Of a stretch of DNA of 64,000 bases, positions 16,797-25,431 are shown in pieces (position 1 is the first letter of the stretch; every line of letters starts with the position of its first letter). The DNA lies in contig CAWAEN010000009.1 in assembly GCA_963781035.1 (NCBI GenBank), positions 558,001 to 622,000 of the forward strand, in the 5' to 3' direction. The stretch is from SZUA-35 sp963781035. GTDB lineage: Bacteria; Actinomycetota; Acidimicrobiia; Acidimicrobiales; SZUA-35. Position numbers and translations under genes: made by a program. The notes under the pieces are model-generated. The model made no database searches. It was not told where the DNA came from and saw nothing but the letters and a program-made list of their open reading frames with translations.

Positions 16797-17706
16797 GAGT
16801 GCCCAACGTAGCTCGGGCCGATGCCGTCGTCGGATCTGTCTCGTCGGGACCGGAGTCGGCGTCGGGACCGGAGTCGCCGTCGTCCTCGTCGTTGCTCGTG
16901 GCAGCCGGGTCGACCGCCGGGCGGCGCTGTAGCGCGATGAACCAGAGCCCACCGATCAAGACAGCCGCACCACTCACCCAATGATTGACGCGTATACCGG
17001 CGATGAGGGAGGCCTCGTCGGTCCGCATGCCCTCGACGATGAATCGAGCCACGCCGTACATCGCGATCCAGAGCGGAAGCATGGCGCCGGGCTTCAGCCA
17101 CTTGCGGCGGTCGGCCAAGATGAGGATGGCTGCGATCGTGAGATTGAGCAGGCCTTCGTAGAGGAACGTCGGGTGGAAGGTCGAGAACCCCTCGAACTCG
17201 GGGGACGGGTTGTCGATCTCGACCGCCCACGGGAGGTCGGATGGACGACCGTAGATCTCCTGGTTGAACCAGTTCCCGAGTCGGCCGATGGCCTGCGCGA
17301 CCGGGATGCCGGGGATGACGGCATCAACGAGCCTCGTGATGCTCAACCCTCGAGAGCGGGCGTACCAGACACCGACCGCGACACCCAGCAGCAGGCCGCC
17401 CGGGATGCCCAGACCGCCCTCCCAGATCTTGAATGCGTCGAGCCAGCGGCCCTGGTAGCGCTTCCAGTCGGTGGCGACGTGGTAGACCCGGGAGCCGATG
17501 AGACCGGCGGGAACCGCCCATTTGGCGACCTCGATCACATCGTCGGCCTCGCCACCCCTGGCCACCCAGCGGGCGCGGCCCATCTCGACTGCGACCAACA
17601 CGCCGAAGGCGATCATGAGGCCGTAGTAGCGGAAGGTGAGCGGTCCGAGATCGAAACCGTTGCTCGATGGCGAGGGGATCGAGGCGATCACGACAGAAAG
17701 GGGCAC
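16765..17706 (-). CDS. lgt: Prolipoprotein diacylglyceryl transferase
   Basis: Integral membrane enzyme of 313 residues that transfers diacylglycerol from phosphatidylglycerol to the lipobox Cys of prolipoproteins. The Lgt signature GRLGNWFNQEIYGRPSDLPW is present near residues 142-161, along with LTFRYYGLMIAFGVLVA and GSRVYHVATDW. Seven hydrophobic spans are visible. The last 60 residues are an acidic, low-complexity cytosolic tail with SGPDADSGPDE repeats. GTG 17706 has TAGTTT 7 nt upstream. Lipobox substrates in this window include the DUF1800 protein and the TlpA-like protein. Confidence 0.95.
   Translation of the reverse strand: MPLSVVIASIPSPSSNGFDLGPLTFRYYGLMIAFGVLVAVEMGRARWVARGGEADDVIEVAKWAVPAGLIGSRVYHVATDWKRYQGRWLDAFKIWEGGLGIPGGLLLGVAVGVWYARSRGLSITRLVDAVIPGIPVAQAIGRLGNWFNQEIYGRPSDLPWAVEIDNPSPEFEGFSTFHPTFLYEGLLNLTIAAILILADRRKWLKPGAMLPLWIAMYGVARFIVEGMRTDEASLIAGIRVNHWVSGAAVLIGGLWFIALQRRPAVDPAATSNDEDDGDSGPDADSGPDETDPTTASARATLGTHDDARSSDDH
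16805..16810 (-). promoter_or_regulatory. -10 element TACGTT of the M20 peptidase gene, inside lgt
   Basis: The hexamer ends 8 nt before ATG 16796 and lies within the coding tail of lgt, which would give the peptidase an independent leaderless transcript. Confidence 0.45.
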
Positions 17707-17713
17707 GGTTCAG

Positions 17714-17719
17714 AAACTA
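17714..17719 (-). promoter_or_regulatory. -10 element TAGTTT of lgt (leaderless)
   Basis: The hexamer ends 7 nt before GTG 17706; no Shine-Dalgarno is present in between. Confidence 0.5.
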
Positions 17720-17771
17720 CCGGCGACCGGGTTCTGTTCCCGACGGTGTTCTGGCAGCTCCAGCTGCGGCG

Positions 17772-19568
17772 TCAGCGGAACTGGTCTGGGGTCAGTGCGA
17801 ACAGGTCGTCGGCTCCTGCTTGCACCGCTCCCAACAGCCCGTTGGCCGTCGGCAGGATCTGCTCACCGAAGAACACCGCAGCCACGAACTTGGACTCGTA
17901 GAAGTCCGAGTCCTCCGGACCTGCGCCGGATGCCATCCGCTCCGCTGCGTGCAACGCCGACTGGGCCATGAACCCGCCGCAGACCACCGTGCCGAGCAAT
18001 CGCAGGAACGGCGACGATCCTGCCAGGGCGTCGTCCGGATCGCCGACCCCGAGCAACCACTCGGTGGCGCGACGAGCCGTGAGGCACGCATCGACGAGGT
18101 TGGCCCCGAACTGCGCCGTGCGTTCGCTCTTGCTCAACTCGGTCGCCGCTTCCTCGAATTCGGCGAGCAGGTCGAAGATCACTCCGCCACCTCGCATCGA
18201 CAGCTTGCGACCGACGAGATCCGCGGCCTGGATGCCATTGGTCCCCTCGTAGATCGGGCCGATGCGGATGTCGCGGTAGTGCTGGGCGACCCCGGATTCC
18301 TCGACGTATCCCATGCCGCCGTAGATCTGGAGCGTGATCGAGGTCAACTCGCTGCCGAGGTCGGTGCACAATCCCTTGGACAGAGGAATCAGCAGGTCGG
18401 CCAGTTCTTGAGCACCACTCCGCTCGTCTGGGTCCGCTGCAGCAGACGACCGGTCGATGGCAACGGCATTGCGATACGTCAGCAGTCGCATTGCGTCGAT
18501 CCACGCTCGCTGGGTCATCAGCATGCGACGAACATCGGGGTGATCGATGATCGGACTCTGGGTCCCCTTTTCCGCTCCCCGAGCCGTTCCCTGTCGACGC
18601 TCCATGGCGTAGTCGAGACCATCCTGGAAGGACCGCTCAGCGAGCGAGAGACCCTGCAAGCCGACCGAGAGCCGGGCGTTGTTCATCATCGTGAACATGT
18701 TGCGCATACCGGTGAACTCATCGCCGACCGGCCACCCGATCGCACCGTCGTTGTCACCGTAGGACAGCACGCACGTGGGACTGCCGTGGATGCCCAGCTT
18801 GTGTTCGATCGAGACACACTGGACGTCGTTGCGTTCGCCGAGCGTTCCGTCGTCGTTGATCAGGAACTTGGGAACGACGAACATCGTGATTCCCCTCGTG
18901 CCGGGAGGGGCACCCGGGGTCCGGGCCAGCACGAGGTGGATGATGTTGTCGGCCATGTCGTGCTCGCCGTACGTGATCCAGATCTTCTGCCCCGTGATTC
19001 GATACGAGCCGTCGCCGACCGGGATCGCCTTGGTGGCGACAGCGCCGACATCGGACCCGGCCTGTGGTTCGGACAGGTTCATGGTTCCCGCCCACTCACC
19101 GGTGAGCATCTTCGGCAGGAACATGTTCTTCTGATCGTCCGACCCGTGATGCAGGAATGCATCGATGGCGCCTTGGGTGAGCAGCGGACACAGCGAGAAC
19201 GCCATGTTCGCACTGGTCAACATCTCCTGGATCGCAAGCCCGACCACCCAGGGGAAACCACCACCGCCGAAGTCCGGTTCGAAGGGAATTGCACCGAAGC
19301 CGGACTCGACGTACTGCCGATAGGCGGCCTTGAAGGAGTCCGGGGTCACCACCGACCCGTCCTCGTGCCACGTCGTGTGGATCGTGTCGCCGTCGACGTT
19401 GGTGGGCGCAACAACGTCAGCGATCCAGCGCCCCACCTCGCCGAGCACCATCTGAACGGTCTCCTGATCGACATGACCGAATCTGTCGGTCTCGAGCAGA
19501 TCTGGGAAACCAGACACCTCATCGAGGACGTAGCGGATGTCGCGGAGGGGCGGTGCGTAGTCAGTCAC
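17772..19568 (-). CDS. Long acyl-CoA dehydrogenase (DmdC/FadE5-like)
   Basis: This 598-residue FAD-dependent dehydrogenase oxidises an acyl-CoA to the 2,3-enoyl-CoA. MNLSEPQAGSDVGAVATKA and QKIWITYGEHDM are the FAD-binding middle domain, QIYGGMGYVEESGVAQHYRD and IGPIYEGTNGIQ the C-terminal helical domain; the Glu of YEGTNGIQ is the catalytic base. The extra ~100-residue C-terminal domain and the N-terminal TDYAPPLRDIRYVLDEV opening mark the ~600-residue subgroup that includes 3-methylmercaptopropionyl-CoA dehydrogenases. GTG 19568 is chosen because TAGGCT lies 7 nt upstream; longer readings run antisense into the DUF1800 gene. Confidence 0.92.
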   Translation of the reverse strand: MTDYAPPLRDIRYVLDEVSGFPDLLETDRFGHVDQETVQMVLGEVGRWIADVVAPTNVDGDTIHTTWHEDGSVVTPDSFKAAYRQYVESGFGAIPFEPDFGGGGFPWVVGLAIQEMLTSANMAFSLCPLLTQGAIDAFLHHGSDDQKNMFLPKMLTGEWAGTMNLSEPQAGSDVGAVATKAIPVGDGSYRITGQKIWITYGEHDMADNIIHLVLARTPGAPPGTRGITMFVVPKFLINDDGTLGERNDVQCVSIEHKLGIHGSPTCVLSYGDNDGAIGWPVGDEFTGMRNMFTMMNNARLSVGLQGLSLAERSFQDGLDYAMERRQGTARGAEKGTQSPIIDHPDVRRMLMTQRAWIDAMRLLTYRNAVAIDRSSAAADPDERSGAQELADLLIPLSKGLCTDLGSELTSITLQIYGGMGYVEESGVAQHYRDIRIGPIYEGTNGIQAADLVGRKLSMRGGGVIFDLLAEFEEAATELSKSERTAQFGANLVDACLTARRATEWLLGVGDPDDALAGSSPFLRLLGTVVCGGFMAQSALHAAERMASGAGPEDSDFYESKFVAAVFFGEQILPTANGLLGAVQAGADDLFALTPDQFR

Positions 19569-19575
19569 GGACCAG

Positions 19576-19581
19576 AGCCTA
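19576..19581 (-). promoter_or_regulatory. -10 element TAGGCT of the acyl-CoA dehydrogenase gene
   Basis: The hexamer ends 7 nt before GTG 19568 in a region without a ribosome binding site. Confidence 0.5.
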
Positions 19582-19709
19582 CCGACGTCGCTCCTGGGGC
19601 GGAAAACGAGCCGCGGTTCGTTCGTGCCGCCCATCAGTGTCACAAAGCCGTTCAAGTTTTTGCACACGGATCGACCGATGACATAGCTGCGCCCACCCGG
19701 AGAACGACC

Positions 19710-21686
19710 GTGCCTGACACTGCTACGACAACCGAACCAACCACGGACCCGAAAGCGATGCCCACGTCGCGTCGGGCCCTCCTGCTGGCCGGCACGGCGC
19801 TGGTCGCCACCGCCTGCAACCCACTCGGCGGGGGCGACGAAACTGCCGCCGGCGATGCGGAGGGAGATCCGGCCGAACTGTCGATGTTCGACGGGCAGCC
19901 GCTCGTCGACGACGGGAACGGCAACACAGAACCGGCGCTGGACGGACCCCTCGTCGCTGTCGGCGATCAGGACGAACCGAAAGCCGGCTCGTCGACCACG
20001 ACGACGAGCAAACCCGGGACCAACGGCACGAGCGGCGGATCGAACGGCGGCACCGGTACCGGAGGCGGGAGCAGCGGCGGAACGACGGCCACAACGGCAG
20101 CCGTCGCCACCACACTTCCCCGCCCGAGCACCACGGCAGGACCCACCACCACCGCAGCACCGACCACCGCAGCACCCACCACGGCCGCACCGACCACTGC
20201 CGCACCCACCACGGCCGCACCCACCACGGCACCACCGACAACGGTCCCACCCCCACCCCCGCCGGCTGCCAGTGCCCGACTCGTGACGTCCCGCCTCACG
20301 TTCGGCATCACCCCCGAGGTCGACCAATCGGTCATCGCTCTCGGCATCGGCGGATGGATCGAGGACCAACTCTCGAAGAACCGGCCGGATCCGGCAATCG
20401 AGAACCTCTTCTCCGGCTACCAGATCCTCAACGGCACCCCGAAGCAGGCCTACGACGCGATCAGGGCCGAGTCCGACAACGAACGAGAGATCACCCACGC
20501 GCAACTGATTCGAGCCCGCTACAGCTCGCATCAGCTGTTCGAGATGATGACCCACCTCTGGATGGACCACTTCAACATCAGCTTCGGAGGCGACAGCAAC
20601 GCCTACACGGTCGCCTATCAGGAGCAGGTGATCCGACCGAACGCGATGGGCCGTTTCGCCGACCTGCTCGTGGCGACCGCCGAGTCCGGTCCGATGATGG
20701 AGTACCTCGACAACACCGACTCCGATGCCAGGCGAGGTATCAACGAGAACTACGGCCGTGAACTCCTCGAGCTCCACACCCTCGGCATCGATGAGCAGGG
20801 CAACCAGATCTACAGCGAGGACGACGTCGTCGGCGCCGCCCATGTCATGAGTGGCTGGGCCAGAGAAGGCAGCCGGGACAGCGCCAACTACGGCCAGTTC
20901 CTGTACCGGCCCGAGTACCACTCGACCGACGCCGTTTCCCTCCTGGGCGGTCAGTGGACCAATGCCGGCCTCGCCGGAAAAGCAGCAGGCGACAGTCTGT
21001 TGCAGTTCCTCGCCCGCCATCCGCAAACCGCCCAATACGTCTGCTTCAAGCTCTGCCGACGATTCGTGGCCGATGCCCCACCGGCCGCGCTCGTGGCGTC
21101 AGCGGCGTCGGTGTACCTCGCCAACGACACCGCCATCGTTCCCGTCCTGCGTCACATCTTCAACAGCCCGGAGTTCGCCACGTCCGGCGGCCAGAAGGTG
21201 CGGCGGCCGTTCGAGCTGCTGGCGGCCGCCATGCGATCGCTCGGTACGAGTGTCCCGATCGATCCCCAGTCAGACGGCGCCGAGGACCTGATCCGGGCCC
21301 TCCAACGAATGGGCCATCAGCCGTGGCGGTGGGAGACGCCCGATGGCTACCCGGACGAGGCACTGCCGTGGGTCAACTCGAACGCCCTCCTCTTGGGGTG
21401 GGAGTTCACGAGCCGCCTCGCCCGCGACCAGCTCACACGACCGGACGACGACTCGCCGCTCGTGACCGACCTGGCGGCACTTCGCGGCAACGCTTCCACT
21501 GCCGCCGAACTGTTCGACCGACTCACCTTCCGCTGCAACATCGGCGATCTCCCCGCGGAACTCCGCGACGGGCTCCTTGCGCTGCTCGAACTCGGACCGG
21601 ACACACCGGCCGGTGACGTCGACGACGACTCCCTCATCGAGCTCACGACCTTCCTCCTCGCCCACCCACTCTTCCTGCTTCGCTGA
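19710..21686 (+). CDS. DUF1800-domain lipoprotein
   Basis: 658 residues from GTG 19710 (GGAGA 8-12 nt upstream); ATG 19758 is an alternative. SRRALLLAGTALVATAC near residues 20-36 is a twin-arginine-like signal ending in a lipobox Cys. A Gly/Ser-rich then Thr/Ala/Pro-rich linker (about residues 100-190) leads to the DUF1800 domain: ARLVTSRLTFGITPE, HLWMDHFNISFGGD, NYGRELLELHTLGIDEQG. DUF1800 proteins are exported, of unknown reaction, and are almost always paired with a DUF1501 protein; that partner starts 13 nt after this stop. Confidence 0.85.
   Translation: MPDTATTTEPTTDPKAMPTSRRALLLAGTALVATACNPLGGGDETAAGDAEGDPAELSMFDGQPLVDDGNGNTEPALDGPLVAVGDQDEPKAGSSTTTTSKPGTNGTSGGSNGGTGTGGGSSGGTTATTAAVATTLPRPSTTAGPTTTAAPTTAAPTTAAPTTAAPTTAAPTTAPPTTVPPPPPPAASARLVTSRLTFGITPEVDQSVIALGIGGWIEDQLSKNRPDPAIENLFSGYQILNGTPKQAYDAIRAESDNEREITHAQLIRARYSSHQLFEMMTHLWMDHFNISFGGDSNAYTVAYQEQVIRPNAMGRFADLLVATAESGPMMEYLDNTDSDARRGINENYGRELLELHTLGIDEQGNQIYSEDDVVGAAHVMSGWAREGSRDSANYGQFLYRPEYHSTDAVSLLGGQWTNAGLAGKAAGDSLLQFLARHPQTAQYVCFKLCRRFVADAPPAALVASAASVYLANDTAIVPVLRHIFNSPEFATSGGQKVRRPFELLAAAMRSLGTSVPIDPQSDGAEDLIRALQRMGHQPWRWETPDGYPDEALPWVNSNALLLGWEFTSRLARDQLTRPDDDSPLVTDLAALRGNASTAAELFDRLTFRCNIGDLPAELRDGLLALLELGPDTPAGDVDDDSLIELTTFLLAHPLFLLR
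20134..20265 (+). repeat. Thr-Ala-Pro linker repeat in the DUF1800 gene
   Basis: Imperfect repeats of a 15-nt unit of the type ACCACCGCAGCACCC encode (TTAAP)n and end in a run of CCCCCA codons for poly-Pro. Such a stretch is a likely flexible extracytoplasmic spacer and a site of length variation. Confidence 0.7.
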
Positions 21687-21699
21687 TCGGAACTCCACG

Positions 21700-23007
21700 A
21701 TGACGACCACCCCTCTCGCCACCGCCTCGGCCCCTTCCGCCGGTGTCAGACGCACCTCGCGCCGCTCCTTCCTCCGATCATCCGCCTGCGCCGCCGGTGT
21801 TGCGTCGACCCTCGCCCTCCGGCCACAACTCGCCTTCGCAACGCCATCCAACCCGGCTGCCGGAGATGCGCTCGTCGTCATCTTCCTTCGCGGCGGAGCC
21901 GACGGCCTCTCACTGGCTCCCCCGATCGGCGCCGCCTACGACTCGTACGCCGCGATTCGGCCGACCATTGCCATCACGCCGGACCAGTCGCTCCCCCTCG
22001 ACTCGTCCAACGTCAATGCCTCGTTCCCTCAGGGCCTCGACGGCGTCATCGGGCTGCACCCTCAGTTCCAGCCGCTCTACGACAGCGTGTGGGCCGCCGG
22101 CCAGATGGCCGTGCTCCCCGCATCGGGACTTCCCGACGCCGAGAGTCGCACCCGCAGCCACTTCGAGGCATCGGAGTTCTGGGAACGAGGATCGGCGAGT
22201 CCTTCGGTACGCACCGGCTTCCTCGCCAGACTGGAAGCGGCACTCAACGCACCGGGACCGGTCGCCGGGGTCGCAGCCGACGGCAACACGAACGAGATCC
22301 TTCGCGGTTCGCGCCACAGCTTCAACGTCAACGATCTCAACAGCTTCGGGGTGAACGGCTTCCGCAACCGCACCAGGGCCGAGACTGCGCTGCGCTCGAT
22401 GTACTCGGGCACCGGACTCGTGAACGTCGAGGGTGCTTCGACATTGAGCGTGAGCGGCCTGTTGCAGGACCTCACCACCGACGGCACGAACTTCCCCAAC
22501 ACGGGGATCGGCCGAGACCTGCGCGACGTCAGCGTGATGTTGAAGGCCAACATCGGCCTGGTCAGCGCCGTCGTCAACACCGGCGGGTGGGACCATCATG
22601 ATGAGCTGGGAACCGCGGTCGACCCCGACGGGCGCTTCTACCGCCGGGTGGCCGACCTGGGCCAGGGCATCCAAGCCTTCATCGACGAACTCGGTCCCGC
22701 CGGTCTTGCCGAAACCACCATCGCCGTCATCTCCGAGTTCGGACGAACGGTCGACGAGAACGGCAATGGCGGCACCGACCACGGTCGAGCAGGGACGATG
22801 TTCCTCATCGGTGGCGGAGTCCAGGGCGGAGTGTTCGGCAACGACTACCCCGACATCGTCGAAGAGGACAGCAACAACCGCCGTGCGTTCCGAGTCCTCA
22901 CCGACTACCGACAGGGCCTCGAAGAGATCCTTGCCACTCGCATCGGTGTGTCGAGCTTGTTCCCCACGAAGGCACCGGGGACGACTCTCGGCGTCGCTCG
23001 CCCCTGA
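21700..23007 (+). CDS. DUF1501-family Tat-exported protein
   Basis: The 435-residue protein begins with a clear twin-arginine signal, TSRRSFLRSSACAAGVASTL, then the DUF1501 sulfatase-like/alkaline-phosphatase-fold core: ALVVIFLRGGADGLS, GLHPQFQPLYDSVWAAGQ, NTGGWDHHDELG, VISEFGRTVDENGNGGTDHG. The His/Asp-rich HH and DHG segments look like metal ligands. ATG 21700 is 13 nt after the DUF1800 stop, so the pair is one operon. In other bacteria the pair is linked to exported c-type cytochromes or adhesion; here no such partner is next to it. Confidence 0.88.
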   Translation: MTTTPLATASAPSAGVRRTSRRSFLRSSACAAGVASTLALRPQLAFATPSNPAAGDALVVIFLRGGADGLSLAPPIGAAYDSYAAIRPTIAITPDQSLPLDSSNVNASFPQGLDGVIGLHPQFQPLYDSVWAAGQMAVLPASGLPDAESRTRSHFEASEFWERGSASPSVRTGFLARLEAALNAPGPVAGVAADGNTNEILRGSRHSFNVNDLNSFGVNGFRNRTRAETALRSMYSGTGLVNVEGASTLSVSGLLQDLTTDGTNFPNTGIGRDLRDVSVMLKANIGLVSAVVNTGGWDHHDELGTAVDPDGRFYRRVADLGQGIQAFIDELGPAGLAETTIAVISEFGRTVDENGNGGTDHGRAGTMFLIGGGVQGGVFGNDYPDIVEEDSNNRRAFRVLTDYRQGLEEILATRIGVSSLFPTKAPGTTLGVARP

Positions 23008-23023
23008 CTCGATCGGCCAGCGC

Positions 23024-23029
23024 TACCGT
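23024..23029 (+). promoter_or_regulatory. -10 element TACCGT before ATG 23037 (leaderless)
   Basis: The hexamer ends 7 nt upstream of the start; no Shine-Dalgarno is present. Confidence 0.5.
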
Positions 23030-23036
23030 CCTCACC

Positions 23037-23939
23037 ATGACGGACGGCGAGTACCACTTCGATCACTCGGACCCCGAACCCACCGGACTGGTCGCCGCCC
23101 CTGGCGACGAGATCGAACCCAACCTGATCGAGCTCGGCACCGGAGTCTTCGCACTCGTGCGGAACGAGATCGGCTTCGGTGAGAGCTCCATCGGGCTCGT
23201 CATCGACGCCGATGGCCTCACCGTCATCGATACCGGTTCGACGCCCGTGCGAGGCAGGACGGCGCGGACTGCCATCGAGGCACTGACGAGCGAGATCGAT
23301 GTTCCGCTGAAACGAGCCGTGATCACCTCGAGCCGCGTCACCCAGACCGGCGGGTCGGCGCTCTTCTGGCGCGCCGGTTTCTACGGCACGGAAGTCGCGA
23401 GCGACGAGCTCGACCAGCCGGTGAACCTCGGAGCGATCCGTCGGCTGCTCCCTCAGTTGGCCCCGGCCTACCACGACCACTTCGAGACTCGACCCATCAC
23501 ACACACCGTCGACGAGGAGGCGTGGCTGACACCATCGATCCGCCTCCTACCGACAACAGGCGAGGCCCCTCGCAACCTCGTGGCGCACCTTCCCGGCGTC
23601 GACACCATCTTCCTCGGCGCCCTCGGGAGCTTCGGCGTTCGCCCACTGGCGTTCGCCGGGGACCCCGCCGTGTGGTCAGCCGAGCTCCGCCGGCTCGCCA
23701 CGCTGGCAACCACCTTCGTGCCGGGCCACGGCACGGTCGGAGGTCGAGGCGACGTGGAGACGCTCGCCGACTACCTCGATGCGTGCGTCGCCGCCGACGG
23801 CGCCGATGTCGCGCCTGGCCCGTGGGATGATTGGACCAATCCCGAGTTCGACGCGATCAACACCGAACGGGCGGCTCGCCTGGCGCGGGGCGACCACGCC
23901 GTTCCGACCGCGATGCTGTCGCTGCTCGGACTCGGCTGA
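23037..23939 (+). CDS. MBL-fold protein lacking the metal-binding HxHxDH motif
   Basis: 300 residues with the overall order of a metallo-beta-lactamase-fold hydrolase: GVFALVRNEIGFGESSIGLV, VIDADGLTVIDTGSTPVRGR, a segment aligned to the metal loop, HLPGVDTIFLGALGSFGV and TTFVPGHGTVGG. Where functional members read THxHxDHxGG this one has TSSRVTQTGGSALF, so both His pairs and the Asp are gone, while the trailing TGG and the later PGHG are kept. It is probably a non-catalytic paralogue or uses other chemistry. It follows the DUF1501 gene by 29 nt but carries its own TACCGT element. Confidence 0.7.
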   Translation: MTDGEYHFDHSDPEPTGLVAAPGDEIEPNLIELGTGVFALVRNEIGFGESSIGLVIDADGLTVIDTGSTPVRGRTARTAIEALTSEIDVPLKRAVITSSRVTQTGGSALFWRAGFYGTEVASDELDQPVNLGAIRRLLPQLAPAYHDHFETRPITHTVDEEAWLTPSIRLLPTTGEAPRNLVAHLPGVDTIFLGALGSFGVRPLAFAGDPAVWSAELRRLATLATTFVPGHGTVGGRGDVETLADYLDACVAADGADVAPGPWDDWTNPEFDAINTERAARLARGDHAVPTAMLSLLGLG

Positions 23940-23980
23940 CCCGTTGATCGGCGGCGCGGAGCAGTTGTGGGACGGGCGCC

Positions 23981-24460
23981 TCAGACGAGCTGGGCGTCGA
24001 CCTGCTCCATGGCGTCGTCCTCGGAGACGTCGAGGGCGAACGACAACTCGGACACCAGCACCTTGCGGGCCTTGGAGTACATGTTCTTCTCGCCGGCCGA
24101 GAGCCCCTTGGCGTTCTCACGAAGTGCGAGGTTCCGCACGACCTCTGCCACCTGATAGACATCGCCGGACTTCAGCTTCTCCTGGTGGTTCTTGAAGCGA
24201 CGGCTCCAGTTGGCCGGCTCGCGCACGTCCTTCTTGGCCAGGAGCACGAAGAGATCCTCGACGTCTTCGAGGCTGATCGGAGGGCGCATTCCGACCTCGT
24301 CGACCTTGTCGACGGGAACGCGCACGGTGAGATCGTCGTGGGCGGTCTTCAGAACGAAGTACTTGGTCTTCTCACCACCGAACTCGATGGTTTCGGTCTT
24401 TTCGATGATGGCCGCACCGTGGTGGGGGTAAACCACTCGGTCTCCGGACTTGAAGGTCAT
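23981..24460 (-). CDS. carD: CarD-family RNA polymerase-binding regulator
   Basis: The 159-residue protein starts MTFKSGDRVVYPHHGAAIIE, the Tudor-like RNA-polymerase-interacting domain, and has a helical C-terminal DNA-binding domain with NWSRRFKNHQEKLKSGDVYQ and GLSAGEKNMYSKARKVLVSE. In actinobacteria CarD stabilises RNA polymerase-promoter open complexes and is essential. ATG 24460 has GAGGAGATCC immediately upstream, a strong ribosome binding site, in contrast with the many leaderless genes here. Length is normal for the family. Confidence 0.95.
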   Translation of the reverse strand: MTFKSGDRVVYPHHGAAIIEKTETIEFGGEKTKYFVLKTAHDDLTVRVPVDKVDEVGMRPPISLEDVEDLFVLLAKKDVREPANWSRRFKNHQEKLKSGDVYQVAEVVRNLALRENAKGLSAGEKNMYSKARKVLVSELSFALDVSEDDAMEQVDAQLV

Positions 24461-24550
24461 GGATCTCCTCACAACGGCTCCGCCGGAAGGGCGGGCAGAA
24501 CCCCCCATTGTAGCATTTGCGATGCGGGCTCGGGCGCCGGCCGAACCCTC

Positions 24551-24724
24551 CTACAGCAGGCTGAGGAAGCCGGTCAGCGTGGTGGCCACCATCGCAACGA
24601 CCGCCAGAATCACGAACCAGAACATCAGCGGGTTCCGTCGTCGAAGTGGCAGGATCTCGTCGTTGTGGTCGCGGGTGGGGCGGGGTGTGGTGATTCGCCC
24701 GCCACCCTTGTTCTGTCTGGCCAT
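24551..24724 (-). CDS. Small single-span membrane protein (57 aa)
   Basis: On the minus strand ATG 24724 to TAG 24551 encodes a basic, polar N-terminus (MARQNKGGGRITTPRPTRD) and one C-terminal span, LMFWFVILAVVAMVATTLTG. TAGCCT at 24731-24736 ends 6 nt before the ATG, matching the leaderless promoter pattern and supporting that it is real. It lies between carD and the DUF4282 gene. No family is recognised; a tail-anchored topology is expected. Confidence 0.65.
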   Translation of the reverse strand: MARQNKGGGRITTPRPTRDHNDEILPLRRRNPLMFWFVILAVVAMVATTLTGFLSLL

Positions 24725-24730
24725 GTACCG

Positions 24731-24736
24731 AGGCTA
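24731..24736 (-). promoter_or_regulatory. -10 element TAGCCT of the 57-aa membrane protein gene
   Basis: The hexamer ends 6 nt before ATG 24724. Confidence 0.5.
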
Positions 24737-24742
24737 GACACG

Positions 24743-24773
24743 CCGGAGGCGCAGGCCATGCCTGCGCCTCCGG
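24743..24773. terminator. 13-bp perfect hairpin after the DUF4282 gene
   Basis: CCGGAGGCGCAGG (24743-24755) pairs exactly with 24761-24773 around the loop CCATG. It lies 3' of the minus-strand DUF4282 gene (ends 24797) and just upstream of the next gene's promoter, so it probably ends the first transcript. No U-run follows. Confidence 0.6.
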
Positions 24774-24796
24774 GGAACGATCCGCTGACGTACTCG

Positions 24797-25283
24797 TCAC
24801 ATGTCGGCCTTGAGCGACTTGACCTCTTCGTAGGTGCGGAAGGCGACGATCACGAACTCCGTCTGGATCCTCACGATGATCAGGTAGAGCAGCGTGAACA
24901 GCGGCACGAGGATCAGTCCGATGATGATGCCCGCTCCACCACTGGCCAGCGTGACAAGCAGGAAACCGACACCGCCGAGGCAGATCAGCACGACCGCCAC
25001 GATGTACAAGATCCTGATGACCTTCGGCGCCAGGAACGAGCTGAGGCTGAAGTCGAACAGCGTGGGGAAGAAACCCTTGTAGTCGGCATCGGTTCCCCCC
25101 ATGCCCGGCATCGAGGTCATGGCCTGGGCTGCACCTCCGCCGAGGCCGGCGCCGAGGCCCCCACCGGGAGCCGCTTGCGGGCCACCCTGCCAGGCTGATC
25201 CATCCCAGTACCGCTGAGTGTGCCGGAGGATCTCCCTCCGCGTGGTACCAGCCAGCTGGACGTTCACTTCCCATGTCGCTCAT
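24797..25283 (-). CDS. DUF2510-DUF4282 membrane protein, one frameshift
   Basis: The N-terminus MSDMGSERPAGWYHAEGDPP followed, after a one-base shift near 25225, by TQRYWDGSAWQGGPQ is the DUF2510 motif (GWY..D...RYWDG..W) common at the N-terminus of actinobacterial membrane proteins. A Gly-rich linker leads to DUF4282 with spans VIRILYIVAVVLICLGGVGF and IIIGLILVPLFTLLYLIIV and the ending VAFRTYEEVKSLKADM. DUF4282 proteins are of unknown role in the envelope. Confidence 0.7.
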
Positions 25284-25368
25284 GCCATTCCCTTCCATTT
25301 GGTCGAGCTGGCGAGACCTTAGTCACCATCACGGGACCATGCCGCGATAGTCACCTCACGACCATGGC

Positions 25369-25407
25369 TGCAGCAGCTCACAATGGGTGCTGCAGCTCAC
25401 AATGCTG
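25369..25407. repeat. Two-copy direct repeat upstream of galE
   Basis: The 12-mer CAGCTCACAATG occurs at 25373-25384 and 25393-25404, about 20 nt apart, within GCTGCAG-rich sequence in the 148-nt gap between the divergent DUF4282 and galE genes. It may be a tandem operator or simply slippage; it is placed where a promoter must lie. Confidence 0.4.
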
Positions 25408-25431
25408 CGATCCTCTGTCGATGGAGAAGCC

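Noticed and set aside
17667..19709. Plus-strand open frame continuous with the DUF1800 gene (1339 codons in all)
   Set aside because: It is antisense to the acyl-CoA dehydrogenase, whose family motifs are unmistakable; the real DUF1800 protein begins with its signal peptide near 19710.
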